A stretch of 64,000 nucleotides of DNA. Origin: Flavobacteriales bacterium (GTDB lineage Bacteria > Bacteroidota > Bacteroidia > Flavobacteriales_F > PHOS-HE28). Below, one piece after another: positions 8,692 to 17,338 of this stretch (within the stretch, counting starts at the first letter, position 1; each line of letters opens with the position of its first letter). The stretch is taken from assembly GCA_019638115.1 (NCBI GenBank), contig JAHBUK010000004.1:552001-616000 (forward strand), in the 5' to 3' direction. The position numbers were made by a program, and so were the translations under genes. The notes under the pieces are model-generated. The model ran no database searches. It was not told where the DNA came from and saw only the letters and a program-made list of their open reading frames with translations.

Positions 8692-9429
8692 TCAGTTCTT
8701 AATGAACGTGTAGCCGACCGATACTTGAAGCACGTTGTAGTTGTACTTCACGAAGTTGGTGGAGCCCAAGGCACCATTCAATGAATCGTCGTTCAGGCTG
8801 GTGAGGCTGCGAGAGAAGCGCACACCGAAGTTGAGGCCGCTTTCCATCTCATAACCCAAGCCGAGGGCAAGCCCCAGATCCAAACCACGTACGCCGGTAT
8901 CGTTGGAGGAAGTGCCTGTGAAGCGCTCGGTATCCACGCTGGACTGGCCATTCACGGTGGTGGTAGTGGCTTGCGTAATGTCGAACTCGTTCTTGAAGCC
9001 CATGCGCAGACCCACCACCGGGCCAACATGGATACCGAAACCTTCCGTTGGCGTAATGGCGAGCAACAGGGGAACGTCGATGTAGCTGACGTTCAATTTC
9101 GCATCACCAGTGGTGGCCACGGTGATCTGCGCCTGGCCAACGTTGAGGGATTCCGTCTCATTGACGTTGTCCTTCACGTTCCGCGTCGAGAATAGCACTT
9201 CGGGACGGAAACCCACTTTATCAGAGAACGGAATGTGCAAGTAACCACCGAGGTGGAACCCGATACCGTTCTCCCCCTCCGGATCATCGATACCAGCAGG
9301 ATACTGAGACCCTTTGGCGGCTCCAAGGGTGTTGTAATTGAGACCGGCCTTGGCACCGATATCGACCTGTGCGAAAGCCGCAGAGGTCATGAACAGGGAG
9401 GCCCCAGCGAGTACAAAGATCTTCTTCAT
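8692..9429 (-). CDS. PorT-like outer-membrane beta-barrel protein
   Basis: 245 residues with a clear signal peptide (MKKIFVLAGASLFMTSAAFAQ). It begins VDIGAKAGLNYNT and continues with GFHLGGYLHIPFSDKVGFRPE, a glycine-rich barrel segment GLDLGLALGLGYEMESGLNFG and a terminal strand QVSVGYTFIKN. This is the OMP_b-brl_2/PorT-like fold common in Bacteroidota. Function is unknown; the name PorT-like does not imply a role in T9SS. It is a paralogue of the next gene upstream. It has its own TATATTTG promoter motif and a terminator. Confidence 0.85.
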   Translation of the reverse strand: MKKIFVLAGASLFMTSAAFAQVDIGAKAGLNYNTLGAAKGSQYPAGIDDPEGENGIGFHLGGYLHIPFSDKVGFRPEVLFSTRNVKDNVNETESLNVGQAQITVATTGDAKLNVSYIDVPLLLAITPTEGFGIHVGPVVGLRMGFKNEFDITQATTTTVNGQSSVDTERFTGTSSNDTGVRGLDLGLALGLGYEMESGLNFGVRFSRSLTSLNDDSLNGALGSTNFVKYNYNVLQVSVGYTFIKN

Positions 9430-9460
9430 GTTCAGGTTTGAGTTGGTTTGGACTTACGAT

Positions 9461-9468
9461 CAAATATA
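9461..9468 (-). promoter_or_regulatory. -7 element of the barrel gene
   Basis: Reads TATATTTG on the minus strand, a perfect TAnnTTTG, 31 bp before the ATG at 9429. Confidence 0.6.
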
Positions 9469-9552
9469 GGGATCCAGGGCAGTGAGCAATGGAACCATGC
9501 TCTCTGCCCAAATTCCCTTGTTGAATTTGGCAACACGCAGCTAACCTTGTGA

Positions 9553-10239
9553 TCAGCCACGCATGAACGCATAGCCCACGGAAAGCTGTACCACGCGCTG
9601 GAAGCCCAACACGACGCGGGTATCCTCATTCAGGGTATTCAACCCGTGCCAGTACCGGAGCCCGAGATCAAGGCCGTTGTTGGCTCGGAAATTCAGCCCT
9701 ACAACACCGGCTACTTCGATCTTACGCAAGCCGCGGGTGTCGTTGTACTCGCTATCCAAGCTGGTCACCACGGTACCCTCGGCATCGGTCACTGTCAAGG
9801 TCCCTTTTTCTTGCTCCCTATAGCCCATCAAGAAGCCGAACCCAGGACCGAATTCAAGTGCAAAGCGCTCCGACAAGCGACCACCGAGGAGCACCGGCAA
9901 TTCCGTATAGGACAGGTTGGTCTTGGTTTCGAGCTCCGTACGTGAGCTGACCCCGGGCAGATCCAGCGTGGCTGTCAAGGTCTCCATGCTCGATCGGGTG
10001 CTGAACAAAAGTTCAGGCCGCAAGTAGAGCTTCTCCGAAAGGTCGTTCTGGGCAAAGACCCCGATGTGGAATCCTGCGCCGCTTGTGCCCTCCGGCTTTT
10101 CCATGCCTGCCGGTGCCGAAGAAGCGAGCTTGATCTGTTGGAAGTGGATGTTGAGGCCGGCCTTACCGCCGAGTTCGACCTGTGCAACAGCCAAGTGCCC
10201 TGCGATCAGGGCGGAACCGATAGTGAGCAACTTTTTCAT
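9553..10239 (-). CDS. PorT-like outer-membrane beta-barrel protein (paralogue)
   Basis: 228 residues from the ATG at 10239, chosen because it begins a signal peptide (MKKLLTIGSALIAGHLAVAQ). It shares the family pattern with the downstream neighbour: VELGGKAGLNIHFQQ at the mature N-terminus, GFHIGVFAQNDLSEKLYLRPE, GLDLGLRYWHGLNTL and a final strand QLSVGYAFMRG. The two genes probably arose by duplication. Each appears to be transcribed separately, since a promoter motif lies between them. Confidence 0.82.
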   Translation of the reverse strand: MKKLLTIGSALIAGHLAVAQVELGGKAGLNIHFQQIKLASSAPAGMEKPEGTSGAGFHIGVFAQNDLSEKLYLRPELLFSTRSSMETLTATLDLPGVSSRTELETKTNLSYTELPVLLGGRLSERFALEFGPGFGFLMGYREQEKGTLTVTDAEGTVVTSLDSEYNDTRGLRKIEVAGVVGLNFRANNGLDLGLRYWHGLNTLNEDTRVVLGFQRVVQLSVGYAFMRG

Positions 10240-10455
10240 GGTGTCGTATTTAGGTTGGCCCGCTCTGCCAAGGGCGTGCCGAAAACGGTCGTTCATCCGC
10301 GATCTTCCACGCACTCCATTGGGTGTGCGCGCTCATCCACCCACACCTCGGCGTTTGCGGCCGATGATCAGCGCCATGTGTACCACAGCAGGAAGCACGA
10401 GGGGCCGACGAACGACCCGTATCGTACTTACCGCGTGTTCAACGATCCATGATGA

Positions 10456-12729
10456 TCAAGCGCGCTGCTCCGCGCGGATGATGTTCAGTGCGCTGCCCGC
10501 CTTGAACCACTCGATCTGCTGGGCATTGTAGGTGTGGTTGCAGAGGATCGTGTCGCTGCTGCCGTCCTTGTGCTTGAAGACCAGCGTGAGCGGCTTGCCG
10601 GGCGCGAAGGACGTGAGGTCCGTGAAGTCGATGCGGTCGTCCTCTTGGATCTTGTCGTAGTCGGCCTCGTTGCTGAAGGTGAGGGCGAGCATGCCCTGCT
10701 TCTTCAGGTTGGTCTCGTGGATGCGCGCGAAGCTCTTCACGAGCACAGCGGCTACCCCAAGGTGACGCGGTTGCATGGCTGCGTGCTCGCGGCTGCTGCC
10801 TTCGCCATAGTTCTGGTCGCCCACCACGATGCTGGTGACACCGGCGGCCTTGTAAGCGCGTTGGGTAGCAGGCACTGCACCGTACTCACCGGTCAACTGG
10901 TTCTTCACCTTGTCGGCCTCACCGTTGAAGGCGTTGATGGCACCGATCAGCGTGTTGTTGCTGATGTTGTCCAGGTGACCGCGGTAGCGCAGCCAGCTGC
11001 CGGCCATGCTGATGTGGTCCGTGGTACACTTGCCTTTGGCTTTGATCAGCAACACCGCATCGCTGATGTTCTTGCCGTTCCACGCGGGGAAAGCCTCGAG
11101 CAGCTGCAAACGCTGGCTGTCGGGCTTCACCACCACTTCCACCTTGCTGCCGTCTTCTGCGGGTGCCTGGTAGCCGTTGTCCTCCACAGCGAAGCCTTTC
11201 GGCGGAAGCTCCCAACCGGTGGGCTCGGCGAGTTTCACCTGCTCGCCTTTGTCATTGGTGAGGGTGTCGTGAACGGGATCGAAGGTGAGCTTGCCGCTGA
11301 TGGCGATGGCCGCCACCATTTCCGGCGAGGCCACGAAGGCGTGCGTGTTGGGGTTGCCGTCCGCGCGCTTGGCGAAGTTGCGGTTGAAGGAGTGTACGAT
11401 GGAGTTCTTCTCCTGCTTGTCGGCACCCTCGCGCGCCCATTGGCCGATGCATGGACCACAGGCGTTGGTGAAGATGGTGGCTCCGCTCTTCTCGAAGGTC
11501 TCGATGAAGCCATCGCGCTCGATGGTGTAGCGCACCTGCTCGGAACCGGGGTTGATGCCCAGCTGCGACTTCGGCTTCAGGCCTTTGCTCACGGCGTCGG
11601 CCACGATGCTGGCGGCGCGACTGATGTCCTCGTAGCTGCTGTTGGTGCAGGAGCCGATGAGCGCCCATTCGATCTCGGTGGGCCAATCGTTCTTGGCGGC
11701 CTTCTCCTTCATCTCGCTCACCGGCGTGGCCAGGTCGGGCGTGAAAGGACCGTTCAAGTGCGGGCTCAGGGTGCTCAAGTCGATCTCGATCACCTGGTCG
11801 AAGTACTTCGATGGATCGGCATACACCTCGGGGTCGCCGGTGAGGTCGGCAGCGATCTTGTCGGCCATGGCGGCCACTTCCGCACGGCCGGTGGCCTTCA
11901 GGTAGCGGCGCATGCTGTCGTCGTAGCCGAAGGTGCTGGTGGTGGCCCCGATCTCGGCGCCCATGTTGGCGATGGTGCCCTTGCCGGTGCAGCTCATGCT
12001 CTCGGCGCCGGGGCCGAAGTATTCCACGATCGCACCCGTTCCGCCTTTCACGGTGAGGATGCCGGCCACCTTCAGGATCACGTCCTTCGGGGCCGTCCAG
12101 CCGTTGAGCTTGCCGGTAAGCTTCACGCCGATGAGCTTGGGGAACTTCAGCTCCCAAGGCAGTCCGCTCATCACATCGCAAGCATCGGCACCACCCACGC
12201 CGATGGCCACCATGCCGAGGCCGCCGGCGTTCACCGTGTGGCTGTCGGTGCCGATCATCATGCCGCCGGGGAAGGCGTAGTTCTCCAGCATCACCTGGTG
12301 GATGATGCCTGCACCGGGCTTCCAGAAGCCGATGCCGTACTTGTTGCTGATGCTCTCCAGGAAGTTGAAGACCTCGTTGCTCTTGTTGAGTGCTTCCTGC
12401 AGGTCCTGCTTGGCCCCGACGCGCGCTTGGATCAAGTGGTCGCAATGCACGGTGCTGGGCACGGCCACCTTCTTCCTGCCAGTGGTGCTGAACTGGAGCA
12501 GGGCCATCTGGGCGGTGGCGTCCTGCATGGTCACACGATCGGGTGCGAAGTCCACATAGTCCTTACCGCGGCCGAATGCGGTCGTCGGTTCGCCGTCCCA
12601 GAGGTGGGTGTAAAGGATCTTCTCGCTGAGGGTAAGTGGGCGTCCCACCACCTTGCGGGCGGCGGCCACACGTGCGGGGAAGCGGTCGTACACCGCTTTG
12701 ATCATATCGAGGTCGAAGATCTGGCTCAT
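10456..12729 (-). CDS. acn: Aconitate hydratase (mitochondrial-type)
   Basis: 757 residues, full length for the mitochondrial-type aconitase. It interconverts citrate and isocitrate in the TCA cycle. The three Cys ligands of the [4Fe-4S] cluster are visible as Cys361 ([10 protein letters not shown]) and Cys424/Cys427 ([10 protein letters not shown]). Substrate-site segments include [14 protein letters not shown] (about 159-172) and, near the C-terminus, [21 protein letters not shown] promoter motif lies 25 bp upstream. Codon use is strongly G/C at third positions, producing a 767-codon antisense open frame that I regard as a shadow. Confidence 0.97.
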   Translation of the reverse strand: MSQIFDLDMIKAVYDRFPARVAAARKVVGRPLTLSEKILYTHLWDGEPTTAFGRGKDYVDFAPDRVTMQDATAQMALLQFSTTGRKKVAVPSTVHCDHLIQARVGAKQDLQEALNKSNEVFNFLESISNKYGIGFWKPGAGIIHQVMLENYAFPGGMMIGTDSHTVNAGGLGMVAIGVGGADACDVMSGLPWELKFPKLIGVKLTGKLNGWTAPKDVILKVAGILTVKGGTGAIVEYFGPGAESMSCTGKGTIANMGAEIGATTSTFGYDDSMRRYLKATGRAEVAAMADKIAADLTGDPEVYADPSKYFDQVIEIDLSTLSPHLNGPFTPDLATPVSEMKEKAAKNDWPTEIEWALIGSCTNSSYEDISRAASIVADAVSKGLKPKSQLGINPGSEQVRYTIERDGFIETFEKSGATIFTNACGPCIGQWAREGADKQEKNSIVHSFNRNFAKRADGNPNTHAFVASPEMVAAIAISGKLTFDPVHDTLTNDKGEQVKLAEPTGWELPPKGFAVEDNGYQAPAEDGSKVEVVVKPDSQRLQLLEAFPAWNGKNISDAVLLIKAKGKCTTDHISMAGSWLRYRGHLDNISNNTLIGAINAFNGEADKVKNQLTGEYGAVPATQRAYKAAGVTSIVVGDQNYGEGSSREHAAMQPRHLGVAAVLVKSFARIHETNLKKQGMLALTFSNEADYDKIQEDDRIDFTDLTSFAPGKPLTLVFKHKDGSSDTILCNHTYNAQQIEWFKAGSALNIIRAEQRA

Positions 12730-12754
12730 CGTTCTGGCGCTTGGAATTCGGCGG

Positions 12755-12762
12755 CAAAGGTA
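12755..12762 (-). promoter_or_regulatory. -7 element of aconitase gene
   Basis: Reads TACCTTTG on the minus strand, giving a predicted leader of roughly 20 nt before the ATG at 12729. Confidence 0.6.
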
Positions 12763-12843
12763 ATCGGCAGGCCGGAGCCAGCGAATTTTCGCGAAGCTGA
12801 CCCAGCCTGCCGATCAATAAGTGGAACAGAAGCTTGAGCACGC

Positions 12844-13629
12844 TCAGGGACGCACCTGAACGGCCGTTGCCAGGTTGTTCATGAGGATCCTTGCGTGAGG
12901 ATGTGCGTCATCGATCTGCGGAGAATCCAGCACATCCACCCCGAACAGCAGCATGTGCAGGTCCAGGTACAAGGGCAGAAGCAGCTCCCCGCCAGCCACC
13001 GGGTCGGCATGTAGGTGCACATGCCTTTCGGTGATCAGTTCGGAGGCACTGATCCGATACTGGAAGTGAGCATCACCAGCGCTGAGCCCACCATCGCCAT
13101 CCAGGTCGGCAAAGCCTTCCAGCAACAGGTGTGAGCGACCAAAGCCTCCGTTGGCGAGCATGCTTACATCGTGCAGCGGATGCCCTTGCGGATAAGCTGT
13201 GGATGGACCGTGCTCCCGATCCAAACCAGCAACGAAATGCAGGTCGTGTATGTGTTGGGCCGGCACATTGCCCAGGGGCATTTCAACGTAGGGAGATGCG
13301 CCATCGAACATCACTACATGTTCTGAAAAGTCCGCCACGATCGCATTGTCGTCATCGTGCAAATGGATGCCGGAGATGTACCCCTTGACCGTGGTGAAAC
13401 GCACCACATGACCTGCGCCATCGAACATGGGCCTCATAAGTCCGTAAGGGGCAGCACCGGCCATCAACTCGAGCGACAAGCGCACAGGTACCAAGGGTGC
13501 GTCCTTGGGTGCCTGGACCCCGTCCTTCACACATGCTGACAAAAGCACCATGGTGAGCAGGGCCACAGGGCCGATGCCCTTGCTCCATGTACGGAATGGC
13601 GGGGCGTTGGTATTTCGATCGAAGTACAT
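12844..13629 (-). CDS. MbnP-like lipoprotein, divergent paralogue
   Basis: 261 residues from the ATG at 13629. A hydrophobic segment ends in a lipobox-like LLSAC, so it is probably a lipoprotein. It parallels the adjacent MbnP protein: initial VRLSLELMAG, VVRFTTVKGYISGIHLHDD, a HIHDLHF helix, LLLEGFADLDGDG, ERHVHLHADPVAGG and ILMNNLATAV. The MHWSW segment of the neighbour is replaced by SMLANGGFG, so this paralogue may have lost a metal-site residue. MbnP proteins bind copper in methanotrophs; a copper role here is inferred. The gap to the upstream paralogue is 71 bp, so they are likely cotranscribed. Confidence 0.75.
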   Translation of the reverse strand: MYFDRNTNAPPFRTWSKGIGPVALLTMVLLSACVKDGVQAPKDAPLVPVRLSLELMAGAAPYGLMRPMFDGAGHVVRFTTVKGYISGIHLHDDDNAIVADFSEHVVMFDGASPYVEMPLGNVPAQHIHDLHFVAGLDREHGPSTAYPQGHPLHDVSMLANGGFGRSHLLLEGFADLDGDGGLSAGDAHFQYRISASELITERHVHLHADPVAGGELLLPLYLDLHMLLFGVDVLDSPQIDDAHPHARILMNNLATAVQVRP

Positions 13630-13700
13630 ACGAAAGGGTGCGTGCTGGAAGGATGGGGAGCTGCCGGCTGCAGCCCCCCAACACGGCCAACACGTCTCGT

Positions 13701-14483
13701 TCAATGTCCGTCGAAGGCGGTCACCAGGTTGTTCATCAGCAACTGGTTGCCGGCACCATTGCCCATGGCCACCGGGGTGGCGAGCAGGTCCACACCGTTA
13801 AGCAGCGCGATCACATCCACTTTGGTCTCGATGGTGAGTGTTCCGCCGGCCACCAGGTCGGCATGCACATGCACATCATCGTGGCGCAACACCGGTGCTG
13901 CAACACTTTGGGAAAGGTTCTGTGCGCAGTGGTATTGGAAGGGCGTATCGATGCCGGTGTCCAGCACCCCGTTGTTGTTCACGTCCACGTAGCCTTCGAG
14001 GTTGAGGAACTTGTACCCTGCGGTGGGGTTCCAGCTCCAATGCATGCCGGGGATGTTCAAGGGGAAGGCCGCATTGAGGGGATCCGCGTAATTGGTGACG
14101 CTATCCAAACCCATGGTGATCTGCAGTTCGTGGATATGACCAGCGTTCACATTCCCCAGCGTGAACATGTTGGACGTTGCAGCGGCATCCACCAGCATGT
14201 AGGTACTGTTGAACTCCGCCACGGTGGCCATGCCATCGTCCATCAGGTGTGCGCCACTGAGGTAGAACTTCAGCGTGGTGAGGCGGATGGTGTTGCCAGC
14301 GCCGTCGGTGTGTGCGGCATTGAAGTCGAAAGGCATCATGCCCTTGGTGAATTCCACCGAGAGGCGCACGGAGCCTTGGGTGGAAGGAGCGGGAGCAGGA
14401 GGCGTGGGAGCTGGATCTTCCTTCTTGCAGGCAACAAGGGCGAGCGTGGCGAAGGCAGCGAGTGAGAGTTTGTTGAATTGCAT
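13701..14483 (-). CDS. MbnP-family copper-binding lipoprotein
   Basis: 260 residues from the ATG at 14483, with lipobox LVAC at Cys19 and a Pro-rich linker (KKEDPAPTPPAPAP). The MbnP pattern is intact: VRLSVEFTKG, IRLTTLKFYLSGAHL, AGHIHELQITMG, GMHWSWNPTAGYKFLNLEGY, HDDVHVHADLVAGG and LLMNNLVTA. MbnP in methanotrophs uses a modified Trp and His/Met ligands to bind copper, usually beside the MbnH dihaem enzyme. No MbnH gene is present nearby. The gene lies 41 bp after the CxxC transporter-like gene in the same orientation. Confidence 0.82.
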   Translation of the reverse strand: MQFNKLSLAAFATLALVACKKEDPAPTPPAPAPSTQGSVRLSVEFTKGMMPFDFNAAHTDGAGNTIRLTTLKFYLSGAHLMDDGMATVAEFNSTYMLVDAAATSNMFTLGNVNAGHIHELQITMGLDSVTNYADPLNAAFPLNIPGMHWSWNPTAGYKFLNLEGYVDVNNNGVLDTGIDTPFQYHCAQNLSQSVAAPVLRHDDVHVHADLVAGGTLTIETKVDVIALLNGVDLLATPVAMGNGAGNQLLMNNLVTAFDGH

Positions 14484-14524
14484 GGTGTGTTTCGTTTCAG
14501 TTGGTTGTTGTGAGCGGTCCGGCT

Positions 14525-15484
14525 TCAGTCGCGGACCAGGTTGTAAGTGACCCCAGCGATACAACGCAGGCGGTTGGGGACCAACAGGTCGCCGTGCTCC
14601 GTTGCCAACACCTGTTGGAAGGTGGCCGAGAGCATCCACTTGCGCCACCACACGCGGGAACCGGCGTGGGCGAACAGGGTTGAACTGCCGGTGCCTTGGA
14701 CGGTCTTACCGCCTTCGACATCCATGCCGGACAATTCGGAATACAGCCCCAGGGAGGGCATGAACACGACCTGGTCGCCCAGATCCCAACGGCGGAACGC
14801 TTCGGCCGTGGTACTGAGCCCTTGGCCCAATTGATACGTTGCTGAGTTCGTGCCGTTGTAGCGCCCCAGCATGGTGAGCGAGGCGCCGTTGCGTCCCCTC
14901 CGGACCATGTACTCGGCCGAGCCGAGCAGATCCCAGGTGCCCGTACCGGGCTGCAGGTCCACGGCAACGGGTGCATCCTGGTACATGCGATCACTGGCAC
15001 CCAGCGGCAGCTTCACACCACCACCGAGCATCACACGATGCACGGTCCGATCGTCCTCGGTAAGGCACTTGGTGTTGGCCACCAGGTAGCGCCCAAGCAG
15101 CAGGGGGTCGCCCATTCCATAGATATCCGTTGCGATGTAACCGTTCACTTCGCGGTAATTGTTCACGAAGGGCAGCGAGGCGAGCAGTGCCACCCGGTCG
15201 GAGAGCCACAGATCCGCCCGGAATTCCATCACTTGGTAGAACTCCTGGTAGTGGTCATCACCGGTAAGCGGGATGGCCCCCACGCCATGGCCACCGTGCT
15301 TGGGCGCGCCCAGGCTGGAGGGTGCCTGCACGATACGGCCATCCAGCAAGCGGCCACGGTAAAGCATGGACACCGAACTGGTGCGGTCGCGGGGCTGTAT
15401 GCCGAGGTAGATCCCGCATACATCGCAAGCTTGGGCCATGGCAGGCAGGAGCAGAAGCCCACCCATGGCCAGGGAACGGATCAT
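14525..15484 (-). CDS. CxxC-containing outer-membrane transporter-like protein
   Basis: 319 residues with a signal peptide (MIRSLAMGGLLLLPAMAQA) and a CDVCGIYLG motif (Cys20, Cys23) at the mature N-terminus. The rest is rich in beta-strand segments and ends in a long barrel-like C-terminus. Such proteins are often labelled transporter and occur beside MbnP-like genes in Bacteroidota; their function is unproven. The mature N-terminal CxxC could bind copper. It lies between a small Cys-rich membrane protein and MbnP. Confidence 0.7.
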   Translation of the reverse strand: MIRSLAMGGLLLLPAMAQACDVCGIYLGIQPRDRTSSVSMLYRGRLLDGRIVQAPSSLGAPKHGGHGVGAIPLTGDDHYQEFYQVMEFRADLWLSDRVALLASLPFVNNYREVNGYIATDIYGMGDPLLLGRYLVANTKCLTEDDRTVHRVMLGGGVKLPLGASDRMYQDAPVAVDLQPGTGTWDLLGSAEYMVRRGRNGASLTMLGRYNGTNSATYQLGQGLSTTAEAFRRWDLGDQVVFMPSLGLYSELSGMDVEGGKTVQGTGSSTLFAHAGSRVWWRKWMLSATFQQVLATEHGDLLVPNRLRCIAGVTYNLVRD

Positions 15485-15560
15485 GTTGATGTGGAATGAG
15501 GTTCACGGAAGGCCGTACGAAATGGCATTGCCAGTTCGAACAGCACAAAAAGCGTGGACC

Positions 15561-15935
15561 TCAGGCGCGTGGCACGTGCTCCACGGATGCTCCGAAGCCA
15601 TCGGAGATCGGGAACAAGGGGGCCGGCTTCATCACTTGGATGAGCGGCTCCGGCAGGACCAAGGGGCTTTTCTCCAGGTCTACCACCGGTTCATAGCGGA
15701 TCTGGATGCGCTCCGCCGGGAACCCGGCCTCGGCATCCTGTTCCAAGGCCTTGAAACGCTTGGACAGCTGGCATTCGCCGTGGCAGGTGCGCATGTCCTC
15801 CATCAACTCGCGCTGCACGCAAAGCTCCTTGGCGATGCGGGCCTGATCGAGCTTGAACTGGAGCAGCACCCCGCTGGGTGCAAGCAGCGCAGCTGCGAAC
15901 ACCAAAGCGATCAAAGGGGCGAAAAGCTGCTTCAT
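15561..15935 (-). CDS. Small Cys-rich membrane protein (CHGEC type)
   Basis: 124 residues from the ATG at 15935, which starts a hydrophobic segment (LFAPLIALVFAAALLAPSGVLL). Just after it comes LDQARIAKELC with Cys39, then CHGEC with Cys51 and Cys55, giving C-x11-C-x3-C. This is a recognisable Bacteroidota family of small unnamed proteins (typical form ELCVN...CNGKC). The Cys pattern and neighbours suggest metal handling or thiol chemistry, but this is inference. It is probably the first gene of the operon that includes the CxxC transporter and both MbnP genes. Confidence 0.7.
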   Translation of the reverse strand: MKQLFAPLIALVFAAALLAPSGVLLQFKLDQARIAKELCVQRELMEDMRTCHGECQLSKRFKALEQDAEAGFPAERIQIRYEPVVDLEKSPLVLPEPLIQVMKPAPLFPISDGFGASVEHVPRA

Positions 15936-15996
15936 GGAGCGGAACAAATGTACTCCGGCGGATCGAACACCGGTATTGACGGACATCAGGAAATGA

Positions 15997-16022
15997 AAAG
16001 AGCGGACCGAAGCCCGCTCTTT
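15997..16022 (-). terminator. Terminator of the rpsF-rpsR-rplI operon
   Basis: AAAGAGCGG and CCGCTCTTT form a 9-bp perfect stem; on the minus strand it ends in TTTT, 22 bp past the rplI stop. Confidence 0.75.
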
Positions 16023-16044
16023 CCTGTTCAATGCAGTAAGGCGA

Positions 16045-16491
16045 TCACTCTTCCACCACCTCGAAGGCGATGGTGCGTACCACATCCCGGTGGAAGGCCA
16101 CTTCGGCCTCGTACTTACCCACGGTCTTGATGGCGTCGCCCTTGATCTTGATGTTCTTACGATCCACCTCGAAGCCCAGGCCCTTGATGGCATCGGCGAT
16201 CATGATGGTGTTCACGGAACCGAAGATCTTGCCGCTCTCACCCACTTTGGCCCCGATCTTCAGGGTCTTGTCGGCGAGGCCTGCGGCCATTTTCTCGGCC
16301 TCCTCCTTCACTTTGGCGAGCTTGTGAGCGCGCTGCTTGAGGGTTTCGGCGAGTTGCTTACGGTTGCTCTCGGTGGCCACATCGGCGAGCCCACGGGGCA
16401 GGAGGAAATTACGGGCGTAGCCGTCCTTCACCTTCACCACGTCGTTGGCGTAGCCCAAATGCTCCACATCTTTCTTGAGAATGACTTCCAT
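16045..16491 (-). CDS. rplI: 50S ribosomal protein L9
   Basis: 148 residues, standard length. The N-terminal domain carries the L9 signature (MEVILKKDVEHLGYANDVVKVKDGYARNFLLPRGLA), the connecting helix is Lys/Ala-rich, and the C-terminal domain contains GKIFGSVNT. L9 binds 23S rRNA near the L1 stalk and helps prevent frameshifting. It is the last gene of the rpsF-rpsR-rplI operon, 21 bp after rpsR, and is followed by a strong terminator. Confidence 0.98.
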   Translation of the reverse strand: MEVILKKDVEHLGYANDVVKVKDGYARNFLLPRGLADVATESNRKQLAETLKQRAHKLAKVKEEAEKMAAGLADKTLKIGAKVGESGKIFGSVNTIMIADAIKGLGFEVDRKNIKIKGDAIKTVGKYEAEVAFHRDVVRTIAFEVVEE

Positions 16492-16512
16492 GGCAGTGTA
16501 GCTATTGGGTGA

Positions 16513-16779
16513 TCACTTGAGCATGTCGGCCACGTAGGGCATCAGGGCCAGGTGGCGGCAACGCTTCACGGCCTGGCTCACCTTGCGCTGGTACTTCAGG
16601 CTGGTTCCGGTGAGGCGACGGGGCAGGATCTTGCCCTGTTCGTTCACGAAGCGCAGCAGGAAGTCGGCGTCCTTGTAGTCGATGTAGGTAATGCCAAGCT
16701 TTTTGAAGCGGCAGTACTTGTCCTTCTTGGTCTCGATCGCGATGGGCGTGAGATACCGGATCTCGCTGTTGTCTGCCAT
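16513..16779 (-). CDS. rpsR: 30S ribosomal protein S18
   Basis: 88 residues. The core reads [23 protein letters not shown], then [33 protein letters not shown], which is the S18 signature. S18 pairs with S6 on the platform of the small subunit. It starts 3 bp after the rpsF stop, which points to translational coupling. Confidence 0.98.
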   Translation of the reverse strand: MADNSEIRYLTPIAIETKKDKYCRFKKLGITYIDYKDADFLLRFVNEQGKILPRRLTGTSLKYQRKVSQAVKRCRHLALMPYVADMLK

Positions 16780-16782
16780 GGC

Positions 16783-17139
16783 TTACGCGTTGGAGGATTC
16801 GACGTTCTCTTTCTTCTTGTTGCGACGACGCTCCGCGAAGGCAGCGTGGTGCTTGTCCATCCGCGTGGTGAGGAATCGGATCACCCGTTCATCGCGGCGG
16901 TACTCGGTCTCGAGCTTGGCAACGAGCGCAGGCTCGCATTCGAACTCGATCAGGTGGTAGAAGCCCGTGGACTTCTTCTGGATGGGATACGCGAGTTTGC
17001 GCATCCCCCAGCTCTCTTCATGGCGGACCTTGCCATTGCCTGCAGTGAGCAGGTCTTTGAATTTTTTAACCGCCTCCTTTGTCTGGTCGTCGGACAAAAC
17101 GGGAGTAAGGATGAAGACGGTCTCGTACCGGTTGGTCAT
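16783..17139 (-). CDS. rpsF: 30S ribosomal protein S6
   Basis: 118 residues from the ATG at 17139 ([21 protein letters not shown]). The frame runs further upstream but the S6 family starts here. Conserved features are the [20 protein letters not shown] segment and the basic, Lys-rich C-terminal extension. It is the first gene of the S6-S18-L9 operon. A TACATTCG promoter motif lies 25 bp upstream, and the gene is divergent from dnaX. Confidence 0.97.
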   Translation of the reverse strand: MTNRYETVFILTPVLSDDQTKEAVKKFKDLLTAGNGKVRHEESWGMRKLAYPIQKKSTGFYHLIEFECEPALVAKLETEYRRDERVIRFLTTRMDKHHAAFAERRRNKKKENVESSNA

Positions 17140-17164
17140 GTGCCTTTCGGTTGGAAATGGGCCG

Positions 17165-17172
17165 CGAATGTA
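17165..17172 (-). promoter_or_regulatory. -7 element of the rpsF operon
   Basis: Reads TACATTCG on the minus strand; predicted leader about 20 nt. Confidence 0.55.
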
Positions 17173-17323
17173 GGGAGTTGTATTGGAAGTTGAACAGCTA
17201 ATGGATTGAATGTTGCCATCCCGGTGGCTCACGCTCCCCCATAAGGCCGCAACCATCCAACACTTCGACCGAACAACTTTTCAACCAACGTGCCCGATGG
17301 CCGAAGTAAGCAACCGGTCCAAC

Positions 17324-17331
17324 TATCTTCG
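17324..17331 (+). promoter_or_regulatory. -7 element very close to dnaX start
   Basis: TATCTTCG ends seven bases before the dnaX ATG at 17339. If it is the true -7 element, the mRNA would start at or within a couple of bases of the start codon, making it leaderless. Confidence 0.45.
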
Positions 17332-17338
17332 CTGCCTG

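Noticed and set aside
10240-10455. Small coding gene in the gap before aconitase's 3' end
   Set aside because: Plus-strand frames here run into the upstream gene's antisense and show no start or domain; I see nothing supported in this gap.
10534-12837. 767-codon open frame antisense to aconitase
   Set aside because: Shadow caused by strong G/C third positions in the aconitase gene; composition is Gly/Val/His/Ala-rich and matches no family, and all aconitase residues are intact on the other strand.
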